A stretch of 64,000 nucleotides of DNA, taken from contig NC_091301.1 of the NCBI RefSeq assembly GCF_038502225.1, positions 19,192,347-19,256,346 of the forward strand, written 5' to 3'. This stretch comes from Cherax quadricarinatus. Its lineage: Eukaryota; Arthropoda; Malacostraca; Decapoda; Parastacidae. The notes beneath the pieces are model-generated. The model did no database searches, was not told where the DNA came from, and worked only from the letters and a program-made list of their open reading frames with translations. This document shows positions 33,267 through 44,732 of this stretch, piece by piece (position 1 is the first letter of the stretch; each line of letters begins with the position of its first letter). The position numbers were made by a program, and so were the translations under genes.

Positions 33267-34349
33267 CCCTTTCAGGATCCACAGGCCCTCTCAGAGACTT
33301 GTTCTCAGGATCCACCAAATTTGAAAAAAAAAAAAATTATTTTTTCTTGTGAAAAAAATAGAGAATCTTTTCCTGATCATAATGACACCAAAAGTATGAA
33401 ATTTGATGGAAAACTTAAGGAATTATGCTCTCACGAAGTTAGCGGTCTCGACGATGTTTACGCATTGGCGATTTTGCCCATGTTGAGCCCTATTTTCGGC
33501 CAATTCCAATGTACTAGTCGACAAAAATCATAACTATTTCACTAGAACTCCATTTTTTCTATCGAATGAGTACAAGAAACCACCAATTTACCAATTTCAA
33601 CTATCCAATACAGTGGTCAGAATTTAGCAATTTTGCCAATTTCACACAAATTTCAAAAGATGCCAATTTCCAAATAGGGTCCAGAATAAACAAGAAAGAC
33701 ATTACTGGCACTAAAATAACATTTCGTCTGTTCATTAGTCATGTCCCCACGCCCCTCTTACATTCTTTTGCTATCCATTTTGAATTTTTATTCTCACAAA
33801 AAATATAAGATTTACTGCTATGCAGACTACTGCATTAGTGTAGAAATGGTATAAATAATATTGGCACACTTGTGGAAGAATATTAGACTAGAATATTGGA
33901 CTCACCAGTTGACGTGTATTGGACGATTAGCATGATTTGTTTACTTTTGAACTTTGGTAAAAATCGAACATTTCTGCTACTTTGAGCTCAATTTCAAGGT
34001 ACTTTTCAGCGTAAAACCAATCAAAATCATCTCAATTTCTGTAATATGTCTTCCATTCTATACAATGAGACCAGGAAAACTAGAATACAACAATAAATAC
34101 CATACGAAAATACAGTGCAAAGTCACTGTTTTAATCCAAAAACACGGTCTAAGTTTTTTTTTTTCTCGTTACGCACTGTGTGCTGCAGGATTTTTTTATA
34201 CTGTGCACACTGACCACATAGACCCATTCTTTCATATGTAGGCCTACCAGCTTTCTCTCTGGATTTGAAGGCGCTAGAATTTATGAGTACTAGTACATCA
34301 AGGACCCTGGTGCGTAAGCCATACTAGTACGGCCGAAACCCTGAAAGGG
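33267..34349 (-). mobile_element. piggyBac-type MITE, copy 5, reversed (1083 bp)
   Basis: TTAA at 33263-33266 and 34350-34353. Inverted repeats CCCTTTCAGGAT and ACCCTGAAAGGG. Palindromes at 34321-34330 and 34287-34296 (GTACTAGTAC type) at the right end, so the element is reversed relative to copies 1, 2 and 4. Confidence 0.93.
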
Positions 34350-34353
34350 TTAA

Positions 34354-34723
34354 AAATTATGGTCATAGTTATAACCATTTTTGTACAAGTATTTTTTACA
34401 ATGGTCTTGATGGTATACAGGTGTTGTGGGCACATAAAAATTGCATTATGATCTAACCCAGAATATTCTCTCATGGGAGGTTCCTTAATTCTGGTGCAAG
34501 GCTCTTGATCCCATGAATTGGACATGTCATTCCCCTTCCTTGGATCAAACCAGATTCCTTCCAGTTCCCCATACACTGCATGACCCATGCGGGTTTATTG
34601 CTTCACCTACCTTGGTGAGAGATGCCCAGTGTGTTTAAAATAACCTAGGATTACTCAAGAAAGTCAAACAATTTCCATTTACATAGTGTTAAAAGGCCAA
34701 TGCAGTGAAAAATAAGAAAAACT
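34354..34723. other. Unassigned stretch with hairpin-family fragment
   Basis: Around 34475-34520 it resembles the 8821-8906 region in degraded form (GGTTCCTTAATTCTGGTGCA). Near 34640-34665 AACCTAGGATTACTCAAGAA resembles sequence beside the SINE (about 18200). No reading frame of interest. Confidence 0.4.
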
Positions 34724-35561
34724 TTTTTTTTTTTATTAGCACATCAGCCTTTTCCCACCAAGGCAGGTGTCTTGCCAGAAGCTTGCCTGTGCTACAGTTA
34801 AAAAAACTGCAACATATTAACACCCCTTCTTCAGAGTGCAGGCACTGTACTTCCCATCTCCAGGACTTAAGTCCGACTAACCGATTTCCCTGAATCCCTT
34901 CATAATTGTTCCTTTTTCCCACACTCCAACAGCACATCAAGTCATAAAAACTATTTGTCTCCACTCCTATCTAACATGCTCATGCTTGCTTCCTGGAAGT
35001 CCAAGCCCCTTGCACACAAAACCTGCTTTACCCCCTTCCTCCAACCTTTTCTAGGACAACCCCTACCCTCCCTCCCTCCCACTACAGATTTATATGCCCT
35101 CCAAGTCATTCGTATAGTTTGTTCCATCCTATCTAAGTGTCCAAACCGCCTCAACAAACCTTCCTCTGCCCTCTGGATAATACTTTTAGAAACTCTGCAC
35201 CTCCTCCTAATCTCCAAGCTACAGATTCTCTGCATTATATTCAAACATCATATTGCCCTCAAGACATATCCACTGCCTCCAGCCTTCTCCTTGTTGCAAC
35301 ATTCACCACCCATGCTTCACAACTTATAAGTGTGTTGGTAACACTATACTATCATACCTTCCCCTCTTTGCTTTCATGGATAACGTTCTCTGTCTCCACA
35401 GACTCCTCAGAGCACCACTCGCCTTTTTCCCCTCATCAGTTATTTGATTCACCTCACCTTTCATAGACCCACCTGCTGACACATCCACTCCCAAATATCT
35501 GAATGCATTCACCTCCTCCATACTTTCTCCCTCCAATCTGATATCCAGTCCAATCTTTCGT
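34724..35561 (-). mobile_element. RTE-clade LINE fragment, copy 2
   Basis: A T-run at the left end (the poly(A) side) followed by the same 3' region as 9558-10324. It reads on the minus strand and is truncated on its 5' side near 35561. Confidence 0.8.
34951..35536 (-). pseudogene. RTE ORF2 C-terminal fragment, copy 2
   Basis: Minus-strand pieces read GESMEEVNAFRYLGVDVSAG, ASGALRSLWRQRTLSMKAKR and, in another frame, NIMQRICSLEIRRRCRVSK, LLRRFGHLDRMEQ, KGWRKGVKQVLCARG. They correspond to the region after the palm domain and the C-terminus of RTE reverse transcriptase. At least one frameshift (about 35250-35330) separates the pieces. No catalytic motif remains. Confidence 0.75.
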
Positions 35562-35569
35562 TATTGAAT

Positions 35570-35881
35570 AGCGGTACCCTTCACTTAACGACCTACCTGT
35601 TTAACGACTGCTCAGACTTACAACCAACTCTCCAACCAGTATGCAAACCTAAGTAATGTATATTTACAGCTGATTTCCTCTATTCTTTTTATTACAGTAT
35701 ACAGTTCAGTTTAGCGCTTTCTTTGATTATGTATGTAATAATAATACAGTATACAATACACTACCATACAAACATTTAAAAATATACTAAAAATTTTATA
35801 AATGGTGCAAAGGAGATATTAAAACAATACCCAAAGATGGTTGACACAAACCCATTACCAGTACAGTATGCTTCTCTCTTA
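35570..35881 (+). mobile_element. TA-flanked MITE of the CAGCCTCTCC family, copy A, split by piggyBac copy 2
   Basis: Matches, in opposite orientation, the complete copy at 38867-39191 (CAAAGG(A/T)G and GGTTGACACAAACCCA blocks). It breaks at the TTA where piggyBac copy 2 inserted and resumes at 38832-38866 (ACTAATTCGCTTACCGACC). The left terminus is degenerate. Confidence 0.65.
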
Positions 35882-35885
35882 ATAA

Positions 35886-38827
35886 CCCTTTGAGGGTTTT
35901 CGTCGTACTAGTACGTCTTAGGCGTAGGGGTTTTTGACGTACTAGTACGCATAAATTCTAGCGGCCTCAAATCTCGCGCGAAAAGGCTGGTAGGCCTAGG
36001 TGTGAGAGAATGGGTCTGCGTGGTCGGTGTGCGCGGTAGAAAAAAAATCTGGGACCCAGTGGTGCATTGTGGGAATGCCCTCTTAGTAAACAATGTCCAC
36101 CATGCCTCGCGGTAAGAAGCTCCTCACTCCTCGGCGAATTGGGACACTTTTGTTCCCCAGTGACAGTTCTAATAGTGATGGAAGTGCCAGTGAAGATGAG
36201 TTTCGTGGTTTTAGTGAGGTTTTGACCGAAACTAATGACCATAATATCGGTAATAGTGAAGAAAACCCAGACGACCCTCAGCCTTCCACCTCTGGTGCTG
36301 GGCCCTCGTGTTCACGTTCAGTTGTTCCAGAACCCAAGAGGAAACTTCTATTTTCCCAAATCCCAGACTCAGATGAGAGCATGGGTGATGATAGTGATAG
36401 TGAATATGAACTACAAGCTCTTCAAACTAGTTCTAGTAGTGATAGTGAAGTGCAGTATTCCCCAGTGAAGCGTCAGTATATATGACGATATATGCGCTCT
36501 GGAAGTGTGCCATATGCTATTCCAAGGGGAAGGAGTGTATCTCGGAGTACATCCCGTGGCTGTGCAACAGGAACAGACAGTGAAAATTACGAAGATACTG
36601 TTGCAATTGGGATGGAAAATGTGCGTGGTGGTAGTGGTGCCGGCGGTGAGGCACCAGCAGTGGGCCATGCTGCCACCCACGCTGCCACCCACGCCGCTGC
36701 CTCAGCTGATCTAGAACAAAGCCCACCATCCCCCACTCCCCCACCACACCAGCCTCCACAACCACAACCTCCACAACCACAACCACCTGTCATTGTCCAG
36801 TACCCACCAGCAGACCGCACCTGGGATTGGCAGGAAGCTGTCAATTTTGTTCCAAATCCCCACCAGTTTGATGGCAGCCAAAGTGGAATATGGCCATCTT
36901 GTGCACTTGGGAACAATGCCACTGAACTGGAATGTTTCGAGTTATTCTTTGACGAACCACTGATGAAAAGTATTGTCATGGAAAGCAACACATACTACGA
37001 GTACACCATGGCAAACACATTACTTTCACCAAAATCACGTCTACACCAGTGGAAGGAGGCAACTGTGGCTGAGATGTATCTTTTCTTTGCCACAATAATG
37101 CTTATGCCACATGTGTATAAGCACAAAGTGAAATCATACTGGTCAACAGACCCCCTGATTGCAACACCAGGTTTCAGTGATATAATGCCAGTGAATCGAT
37201 TTGTGCTAATGTTACGTATGCTTCACTTCTCAGATAAAACCAGGCCTGACAGAACTGACAGGTTATATAAGATTAGGAATGTGTTTGTGTATCTGAAACA
37301 GAAATTCAGTACGCATTTTTATCCCTTCAGGAAGCTTGTAATTGACGAGTCTTTGATTCTGTTAAAAGGAAGACTCTCTTTCAAGCAGTACATACCAAGC
37401 AAGAGGAAACGCTTTGGTATAAAGTTGTTTGTGCTTTGTGATTGTTACAGTGGTCTGGTATTGGATATTATTGTGTACACTGGAAGTTATACATTGCAAA
37501 ATACCAGGAAGTTATTGGGCATCTCAGGTGATGTGGTTCGAACAATGATAGAACCATACCTTGGTAAAGGGCATATATTATATACAGATAACTGGTACAC
37601 AAGCCCCTCACTCAGTGATTTTTTGCGAGTGAACATGACAGATGTGTGTGGCACAGTGCATGCAAATCGAAAACATATGCCCAGGTTTGACGCTGGCACT
37701 CGTAGAGGTGAGGTGCAGGCGCTTGCTGCCAATGACATCATGGCATTTCGGTGGCATGACAAACGAGATGTCACACTGTTGTCATCAATTCACCCTAATG
37801 AAATGGCAAACAGTGGCAGGCAGCATAGAGAGAGAAATGAACCCATTCTAAAACCTGCAGCTGTGATTGATTACACCTTCAACATGCGTTCAGTGGACAA
37901 ATGTGACATGCAGATTGGGTTTGCTGATTGTGTTCGCAAGAGTTATAAGTGGTACATCAAACTGTTTTTCCATCTTTTGGACATTTCCATGCTCAATGCT
38001 TATAATATGTATACGATGAGCACCAGAAACAAACCACAGTACGGCGAATTCTGTTTGTCTGTCATCAGACAAATAGTATTCAAGTACCAAGGAACAGCAC
38101 CTGCAATTGACCGCCCACCAAATTATCAACAACTACCTGCTCGTCTGAAGCATGGTAATCACTTCCTGGTAAAACTGCCTGCTACTGCTTTGAAGAAAAA
38201 GGCTCAGAAGAGGTGTTACGTCTGTGCACATACAAGAAAACGCACACAACAACGCAGACACTCGTTTTATGTGTGAGGAGTGCAAAACTCCACTGTGCAT
38301 GACACCATGTTTCAAAGACTTCCACAGGCTGCAGAACTTCTAGAAACATTCCCTGTGACTGTATATGTGTATATAAAATATAGAAAAATAGTAATAAACA
38401 GCATTTCATATCGTTTGTTTGTGTAAATATTTTCTGTAAACAAAATAATGACAACAGTGTTTACGCCCTTATTGTGTAGTATTGAAAAAGAAATAACTTA
38501 CAAAATACTGATCATGTTGGCCTCAGAGGCCATAAAAGTTACTCAGAAAAAGAAAAATTGAAAAATAATTGAAAATAGTACATAAAAAAGTAAATAGAAA
38601 AATACCGGGTGACGGCAGTCGGCGATGTTACCATATGTTGTTCAATTTTGGCAAATTTCACACCTCCATATCTCGGTAAGTATTGACGTTAAAATTTTTT
38701 TGTTTAGCCTATAATGTTTAGAAAAAAATACTCTATTTTTTCATAAGAAAAAATAATTTTTTTTTTTTTTGAAATTTGGCCGACCCTGAGAACGAGTTTC
38801 GGAGAGGGCCTGTCGACCCTCAAAGGG
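35886..38827 (+). mobile_element. piggyBac element, copy 2, nearly whole
   Basis: Right TTAA at 38828-38831; the left duplicate has decayed to ATAA (35882-35885). Termini CCCTTTGAGGG and CCCTCAAAGGG are perfect inverted repeats over 11 bp. Palindromes GTACTAGTAC lie at 35905-35914 and 35939-35948. The first ~150 bases closely match MITE copy 7 at 59738, making this the best candidate source of that MITE type. Confidence 0.93.
36093..38343 (+). pseudogene. piggyBac transposase, two small breaks
   Basis: ATG at 36093 (MSTMPRGKKLLTPRRIGT). The N-terminal third is acidic and Ser-rich with a Pro/Gln-rich linker (PPHQPPQPQPPQPQPP). The nuclease core carries the DDD-type positions in KLVIDESLILLKG (about 37340), LYTDNWYTSP (about 37580) and SVDKCDMQIGF (about 37890). 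The C-terminal cysteine-rich zinc domain starts QKRCYVCAHTRKR. Breaks: TGA at 36483-36485, where copy 1 has CGA in the aligned codon, and a 2-bp deletion near 38257 relative to copy 1, which shifts the frame inside the zinc domain before the family stop at 38341-38343. About 750 codons. It would cut at TTAA and paste elements without a footprint. With these breaks it is probably inactive, though the core from 36492 is a long open frame. Confidence 0.92.
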
Positions 38828-38866
38828 TTAACAACTAATTCGCTTACCGACCTACTCGTGTCAATA

Positions 38867-39191
38867 CAGCCTCTCCTCATGTGACAGAGTTATGTTCCTA
38901 AGAGCAAATCAGTAAATGAATTTGTCGCTAAGTGAGGAACATACTATAATGGTAGTGGGTTTGTGTCAACCATCTTGGATATTGTCTTAATTTCACCTTT
39001 GCCCCATTTATAACATTTCTGGTATACATGTATTTTTAAATATTTATACAGTAGTGTACTGTATATTGTAATAAACAGAATAGATAAAATCAGCTCTAAT
39101 ATACATTATTTAGGTACAAATACTGATCAGAGAGCCTGTCATAAGTCTGAGTCGTCGGCGAACGAGTACGTCACTAAGTGAGGAGAGGTTG
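38867..39191 (-). mobile_element. TA-flanked MITE of the CAGCCTCTCC family, copy B
   Basis: Ends CAGCCTCTCCTCATGTGAC and TAAGTGAGGAGAGGTTG are imperfect inverted repeats, flanked by TA at 38865-38866 and 39192-39193. It is reversed relative to copy A and has no coding frame. The size and TA duplication fit a mariner/pogo-type MITE. Confidence 0.75.
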
Positions 39192-39272
39192 TATACATAT
39201 TGACATGCAGTTGAATCTCGTGCATATTTCATTCACTCATTGAAATGTAACTTTGGAAAATGTTATTGTTAA

Positions 39273-40138
39273 CCTTTTCAGAGTCAGTGTCGTACTTGTA
39301 CGGCTTGAGAGCCAAGGTCAGTGCTGTACTTGTATGTGGAAATTCTAGTGCCTTCAAATCTAGCAAGAGAAAGCTGGTCGGCCTACATATGAAAGAATGG
39401 GTCTGCATGGTCAGTGTGTGCAGTATAAAAAAATTCCTGCTGCACACAGTGCATAACGAGAAAAAAAACTCCGACTGTGTTTTTGGTTTAAAACAGTGAC
39501 TTTGCAGTGTATTTTTGTATGGTATTTATGGTTGGATTTTTGTTTTCTTCGTCTCATTTGATAGACATTCCACAAGTCCAATACATGTCAACTGGTGAGT
39601 CTAATATTCTTTCACAAGTGCGCTGATATTATACCATTTTTACAATAATGCAGTAGTCTCCATAACAGTAAATTTTCTATTTTTTTGTGAGGATAAAAAT
39701 TCAAAATGGAAAGCTAGAGTGATATACGAGGGGTCTGGAGACATGACTAATAAACAGAGAAACTGTTATTTTAGTGCCAGGAATGTCTGTCTTGTTTATT
39801 CTGGACCCTATTGTGAAACTGGCATCGTTTGAAATTTGTGTGAAATTGGCCATATTGCCAATTTTTTACCACTTTAATGGGTAGTTGAAATCAGTAAATG
39901 GGTGGTTTCTTGTACTCAATTGATAAAACAAATGGAGTTCTAGCGAAATAGTTATGATTTTAGTCGACTGGAACACTGGAATGGGCCAAAAATAGGGCTC
40001 AAAGTGGGCAAAATCACCGATGCTATACATCATCGAGACCACTAACTTTGAGAGAGCATAATTCCGTAAGTTATCCATCAAATTTCATACTTTTGGTGTC
40101 ATTACAATCGGGAAAAGATTCTCTTATCATTTCATAAG

Positions 40139-40187
<49 letters not shown>

Positions 40188-40234
40188 CAACCTTGAGAAC
40201 GAGTTCCGGACCGGGGGTCTCAATGCTGAAAGGG
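39273..40234 (+). mobile_element. piggyBac-type MITE, copy 6, with a long T-run
   Basis: TTAA at 39269-39272 and 40235-40238. Ends CCTTTTCAGAG and GCTGAAAGGG have diverged. GTACTTGTAC at 39292-39301 and GTACTTGTAT at 39326-39335 occupy the palindrome positions. A run of 46 T at 40142-40187 replaces the shorter T-run of the other copies. Confidence 0.9.
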
Positions 40235-40250
40235 TTAATGAAGTAATATA

Positions 40251-41247
40251 CAGGTGGCTCTCCACATTCGCGAGTTCCACTTTCATGGCTTTGAACATTC
40301 ATGACTCCCCAGCAGCCCAGTCATATTTATGCTTCCTCACCCTTGAAAAACTAGGGCAAGCAATGAGAATGACAGCACAGCTCAAACAATCTTTTTAAGA
40401 CACAGACTCATCGATGCTGAGGGCTTTGAAGGTGATGAACGACATTAATAGGAGCATAATTCTCTACAAAACTCTGTAGACATGAAGAAACAGTCTCAGT
40501 TGCCCATCACAATTTTCTTCACAAGGAAGCCTGCCACTACTCCCGTTGCTATCTCTGACTCTATTATAGAGATGTCAATGATCCAACGCCTATTATCAGC
40601 AGTGACGCTGGCAGTGAAAAGCTAGAATCCACACACAAGACTCATCATGCCATGCAGTTACACTCCAAATAATCACCTCCATTCAACTGTCATCAGTAAC
40701 TGTGTGGATAATTATCATCACCATCATCGTCATTGTCATCATCATCACAAGTCATCAGAGTTCGTCTGCTTAACTTTACGAGTGGCAAGTGTTTTGTTTG
40801 TTCATTATTTGTTTATGTATTTTACGATGTTTTCATGTGTTTTATGATTGTTCATGGTTCAGTAGGTTAAGGAAGCAGTATTGTTAGGCTAAGTAAATTC
40901 TATTATTATATTACCCTGCAATACATTTGTGCACCAAACATTTGCAAATTTTCAACATTCATGAGGTTCTTGATCCCCTAACCCTCGTGAATGAGGTTCT
41001 TGATCCCCTAACCCTCGTGAATGAGGTTCTTGATCCCCTAACCCTCGTGAATGAGGTTCTTGATCCCCTAACCCTCGTGAATGAGGTTCTTGATCCCCTA
41101 ACCCTCGTGAATGAGGTTCTTGATCCCCTAACCCTCGTGAATGAGGTTCTTGATCCCCTAACCCTCGTGAATGAGGTTCTTGATCCCCTAACCCTCGTGA
41201 ATGAGGTTCTTGATCCCCTAACCCTCGTGAATGTGGAGGGCCACCTG
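40251..41247 (+). mobile_element. Tigger-like element with expanded 30-bp repeat
   Basis: Starts CAGGTGGCTCTCCACATTCG (40251) and ends GAATGTGGAGGGCCACCTG (41247), flanked by TA. A weak C-terminal transposase echo is readable near 40530-40630 (KPATTPVAISDSIIEMSMIQ). Nine exact 30-bp units lie next to the right terminus. Confidence 0.85.
40961..41232. repeat. 30-bp minisatellite, nine perfect copies
   Basis: ATGAGGTTCTTGATCCCCTA followed by ACCCTCGTGA repeats without a single change. The last 14 bases of the unit (CTAACCCTCGTGAA) equal the start of the right terminal repeat region, so the array grew from the subterminal sequence. The plus strand has no stop because 30 is a multiple of three, but this is not evidence of a gene. 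Confidence 0.97.
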
Positions 41248-42024
41248 TAGATTTTTTATATGAATGAGGGTGAGTGTCTCTTGAAGACTGTGCGGTGAAT
41301 GTAGCACACACACAAAACATTCATATACATTTTGTGGCAATATATTTATGAAGAATGTACTTGTCCATTATTTGATTTTTTTGTTTTGCTTTGCTGTTGC
41401 TTAGCAATCTTAATATAGCAGATATAATTCCAACATAATACAGTATTGGTTAAAACTTAGGGGTGAAGAATCTGCAGATTTTATGTAATAATGTTTTCTT
41501 CTTTACAATTGGCCCTAAAGTTTAAAACTTAAGTGTATTGCAGTGTGTGGGTTCATGGCAAAATGACGATTTGAACAGTGCCAGAAGCAACGGAAAAAAA
41601 AATCTATCCTCAGTAGCCTGTGGCCTCCTTGGAGGAACTTTCTTCCTAACAGAAAATGTTTCTTCACCTCTGGTATAACTTTTTAATAATTAGAATAATA
41701 TCTGTGTTTTTAGTTTACTGTTTTGTACAATTGTTTTTCTTACCTGTGATAAAATGAATTAATCGCTGAAAAATTACCACCAATGGTAAGTCCTAGGTAT
41801 GCCAGTAATGAAATGATCAGTTGAAAATTTCCTGCACTATTTAATGATGTATTATACTTGCTCTTCAGTAAGTCATTTGAATACAAAACTGAATAAATAT
41901 TATTTTGTATTTTACTATTTTGTCACTAATATCCCCACAGTTTAATATAGTGTGCCATTAAAATGTACCATAGAATAGTCTTTATTTGTCACAGCTCATC
42001 TTGTACTTTTATAGAATTCTAGTA
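41248..42024. other. AT-rich stretch without recognised feature
   Basis: No frame, no terminal repeats and no match to the other repeat families. It is possibly the longest piece of unique host sequence in the window. Confidence 0.5.
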
Positions 42025-42110
42025 CAGCCTCTCCTCACTTAGCGACGTACTTGTTTGATGACCACTTTGGCTTATGACCAGCTCTCCAACCAGTGTGCAA
42101 ACCTATGGCA
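42025..42110 (+). mobile_element. CAGCCTCTCC-family MITE fragment, copy C
   Basis: Starts CAGCCTCTCCTCACTTAGCG after TA and runs on through CTCTCCAACCAGT, as in copy A. No right terminus is found; the following ~400 bases are unassigned. Confidence 0.6.
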
Positions 42111-42534
42111 TTTTTGCCTTATGGTGTTCTGCTAATACGGCGATTTCAGATTATGACCAAGCTCGCTATATGGCAGCCCATCTTTCTAACACAACGCGCC
42201 CCACCCGGTTTATTTACATTCTCCGTGAGCACATCTCTCTATTATGTCTGGAAACTTTCCAAAATTTCAAGTGTTTTAAAGTTATTGCATATTTTATATG
42301 TACTCTGATAATAATACTTATGTGTATCTGTACCTAAATATATTTACACACTGTGCTGGCATACAGGTACACATTAAAACCACTAAGAGTGTCCCTCTAG
42401 TCTTAACTCCATAGTAATACTAAAAGTACATAATAATCACTCTTGGCACATTAAATGTCTTACTTTACATTAATACTATAGACATTTCCATTAATCTATG
42501 ATATTTTATTCAAAATTATGTAAGAAACACGTTA

Positions 42535-42569
42535 CATAGCATATAAACATGCTGTGTTTATATGCTATG
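42535..42569. repeat. Perfect 15-bp hairpin
   Basis: CATAGCATATAAACA (42535-42549) and TGTTTATATGCTATG (42555-42569) with a 5-base loop. No following T-run, so not a terminator. Confidence 0.85.
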
Positions 42570-42723
42570 GAGGTGTTGTAGCCGGGTGGAGGGAAAACAT
42601 TACGTTTTCTCTGGTCCAGCACCAGAGAAAACTTGTATGATTCTGCGATGGCGAAGTCAGTCCCCTTCACAGGTAACACTTTTGTATACAATTCTTGGCA
42701 TGAATTATTCATTACTTCTCCCT

Positions 42724-42929
42724 CCTCTTCAAGGGGGGCTCCTTGGCATGGTGAAGAGGCTCTTGGTCTGAGGAATAAGACTTTTTGGTCTCCGTCCTCA
42801 GACCGAATCTAATTACCCCCCAATCCCCCCTTCCCTATCCCATCCTCCCTTTTTCCCTTTCCTCCTCCTCCCCACCCTTTCCCTATTCCCTTCCTATTTT
42901 CAGCTTTTGGGATTCTTCCCACAGGCACT
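42724..42929 (+). mobile_element. I-group LINE 5' end fragment
   Basis: Matches 18409-18610 of the full LINE, including the three complementary segments at the 5' end and the C/T-rich tract. It ends at the junction with a Tigger C-terminal segment. A 3' part of the same LINE lies in the same orientation at 45644-47350, so these may be one copy whose middle was lost. Confidence 0.8.
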
Positions 42930-43285
42930 CTTTCCAGAAACAGAGCACTCTGGACAGTTTTGTGCGACAAGGGTCCAGTGACTCTCAAGCTGGTCCTAGT
43001 GGCATTAAAAGACAAAGAAGGGAAGTAACCCCAGAGATGGACTAGTTAACTGAAGTCTTTATGGAGGGAGATTCCCCTTCCAAACAATAACCCCAACTCC
43101 CTGTCTCCTCCTCCCTATCTTCCATAAGGCATCAAGAGTCTTCAATAAAGGTATGTAATAGTGATTGAATTGTTTATGTATTTATTTTATTTAGTTCTCA
43201 TTTTTTGTGTATGTAAAACTATAATTAATCTTCAAAAAATGTGTTTTTTGTTAATATTTTTGGGTGTCTGGAACGGATTAATTGT
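42930..43285 (+). mobile_element. Tigger X, left portion of a 5'-truncated copy
   Basis: Carries the transposase C-terminal tail (QSTLDSFVRQGSSDSQAGPS, then VFMEGDSPSKQ, with an internal TAG at about 43045) and the family tail block up to GGATTAATTG, then TA. It resumes at 45556-45643 after Tigger Y. Right terminus TGAGGGTCCACTG at 45643. Confidence 0.8.
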
Positions 43286-44104
43286 ACAGTGGACTCCTCA
43301 GTTAACAATGCTATCGGATAGCAATAAAATCGGATACCTATGCGTTTTTGCGTCAAAATATTGGCTTGGCTACCGATGAAAAACTCGGTTAAGGACATTA
43401 GTCCCGAACGTGTCCGCGTGACCCGAGCCTATGTAAAGCTAGTCTGCCATTGTTTACAAGCCAGGAAGGATGATTCCATGCTTACATGTGATATATTTTG
43501 TATTATTCCATTGTTTTTAGTGCTTATAACTCCCAAATAAGCCACCATGTGCCCAAAGAAAGGTTTTAGTGCCAGCCTTGTGATAAAGAAGGAAAGAAAC
43601 ACAATAAAATTCAAGAAAAACTCATAGCAAAGTACCAAAGTGGAGGAGGAAGAGAGAGGGGAGAATGTGCCTTCTGCAGTGATTCAGTGATTCTACGATA
43701 TGTACGATACTAACGCAGCAGGTATTGATAAAGGCTATAATGCCAGCCAGCGATAAAGTGTAGAATTAACAGTGTAGCAAGCAAGTTAAGTGAGTAAGCA
43801 ATAGAAAAACGACACGAAAGTAACTCTCCAATGTTGTTGGATGTGCTAGTGAACATATGCCGCTCTGCTACATATCTTCCACCACCCTAAACTTCTGCCA
43901 GCATCTCCTCCATTAAACTAACATCTCCTCTAAGATAAGTGTAAATATAAAAGTGTAAGTATAAAAGTAAATATAAGTGTAAATATAAAAGGACCCCAAT
44001 GGAAATAGGTAACTCTGACTTTTTTGGGTTATCCTAGGTGCTTTACACATATGCTGCTATGTATGATAATCTATGTATGTAACTGTATTTGTGTATACCT
44101 GAAT

Positions 44105-44208
44105 AAACTTATTTATAAATTAAAATGTAAATATTTCTTAATTATAAATTAAAATGTAAATATTTCTTATTTATAAATTAAAATGTAAATATTTCTTATT
44201 TATAAATT
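44105..44208. repeat. ~29-bp AT-rich tandem repeat, about 3.5 copies
   Basis: Units of TATAAATTAAAATGTAAATA plus TTTCTTATT, with one A/T variant. Confidence 0.9.
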
Positions 44209-44732
44209 ATGTACATATGTTGTTTGTGGATAGTGGTGGTGGCAGAAGCCTCGTCCACCACTAATATGTACGGCTTCTATCAGTGGCCATTATAAACCCA
44301 ACAACAACACTTCAGCACTTATCCTCACATACATTATGACACATTTTATTCATTCTAGAGTATATATCATGTTTCTATGTTATTAATATTGTTTATGTCA
44401 TATTAAACTAATTGTGATAGATAAATAAACCGTAGATTTGAGAATAGTGTCATATTGAAGTACAGTGGTCCCTCGCTTTTCGTAGTTCTCGGCAATCGTA
44501 AATTTCGCCAATCATAGGGGTATTTTCGTATAAACATGGACTCGCTTTTCATAGGTTGACTCGTGAATAGTAGTTCGTCCGGGACGCGTATGCACGGTGT
44601 GAGCCGGGGCGGCCTCCCTACCCAGCCAGTCTGGCATTGTTTACCAGTGAGTGTAGGTCCCCTCAAGTGCTCCTATGAAATATTTCATAATATTCCACTC
44701 ATTTTAGTGCTTGCAAGTATTAAATAAGCTGC

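Noticed and set aside
40961..41232. Possible CRISPR-like array
   Set aside because: Units are directly adjacent with no spacers, within a eukaryotic transposon.
40927..41250. Open frame of 107 codons with ten-residue repeats
   Set aside because: It is the translation of the 30-bp minisatellite. Both strands are open because the unit length is divisible by three and lacks stops; no start context or homology.
42535..42569. Transcription terminator or microRNA precursor
   Set aside because: The perfect 15-bp stem is short, lacks a T-run and lacks the length and bulges of a microRNA precursor.
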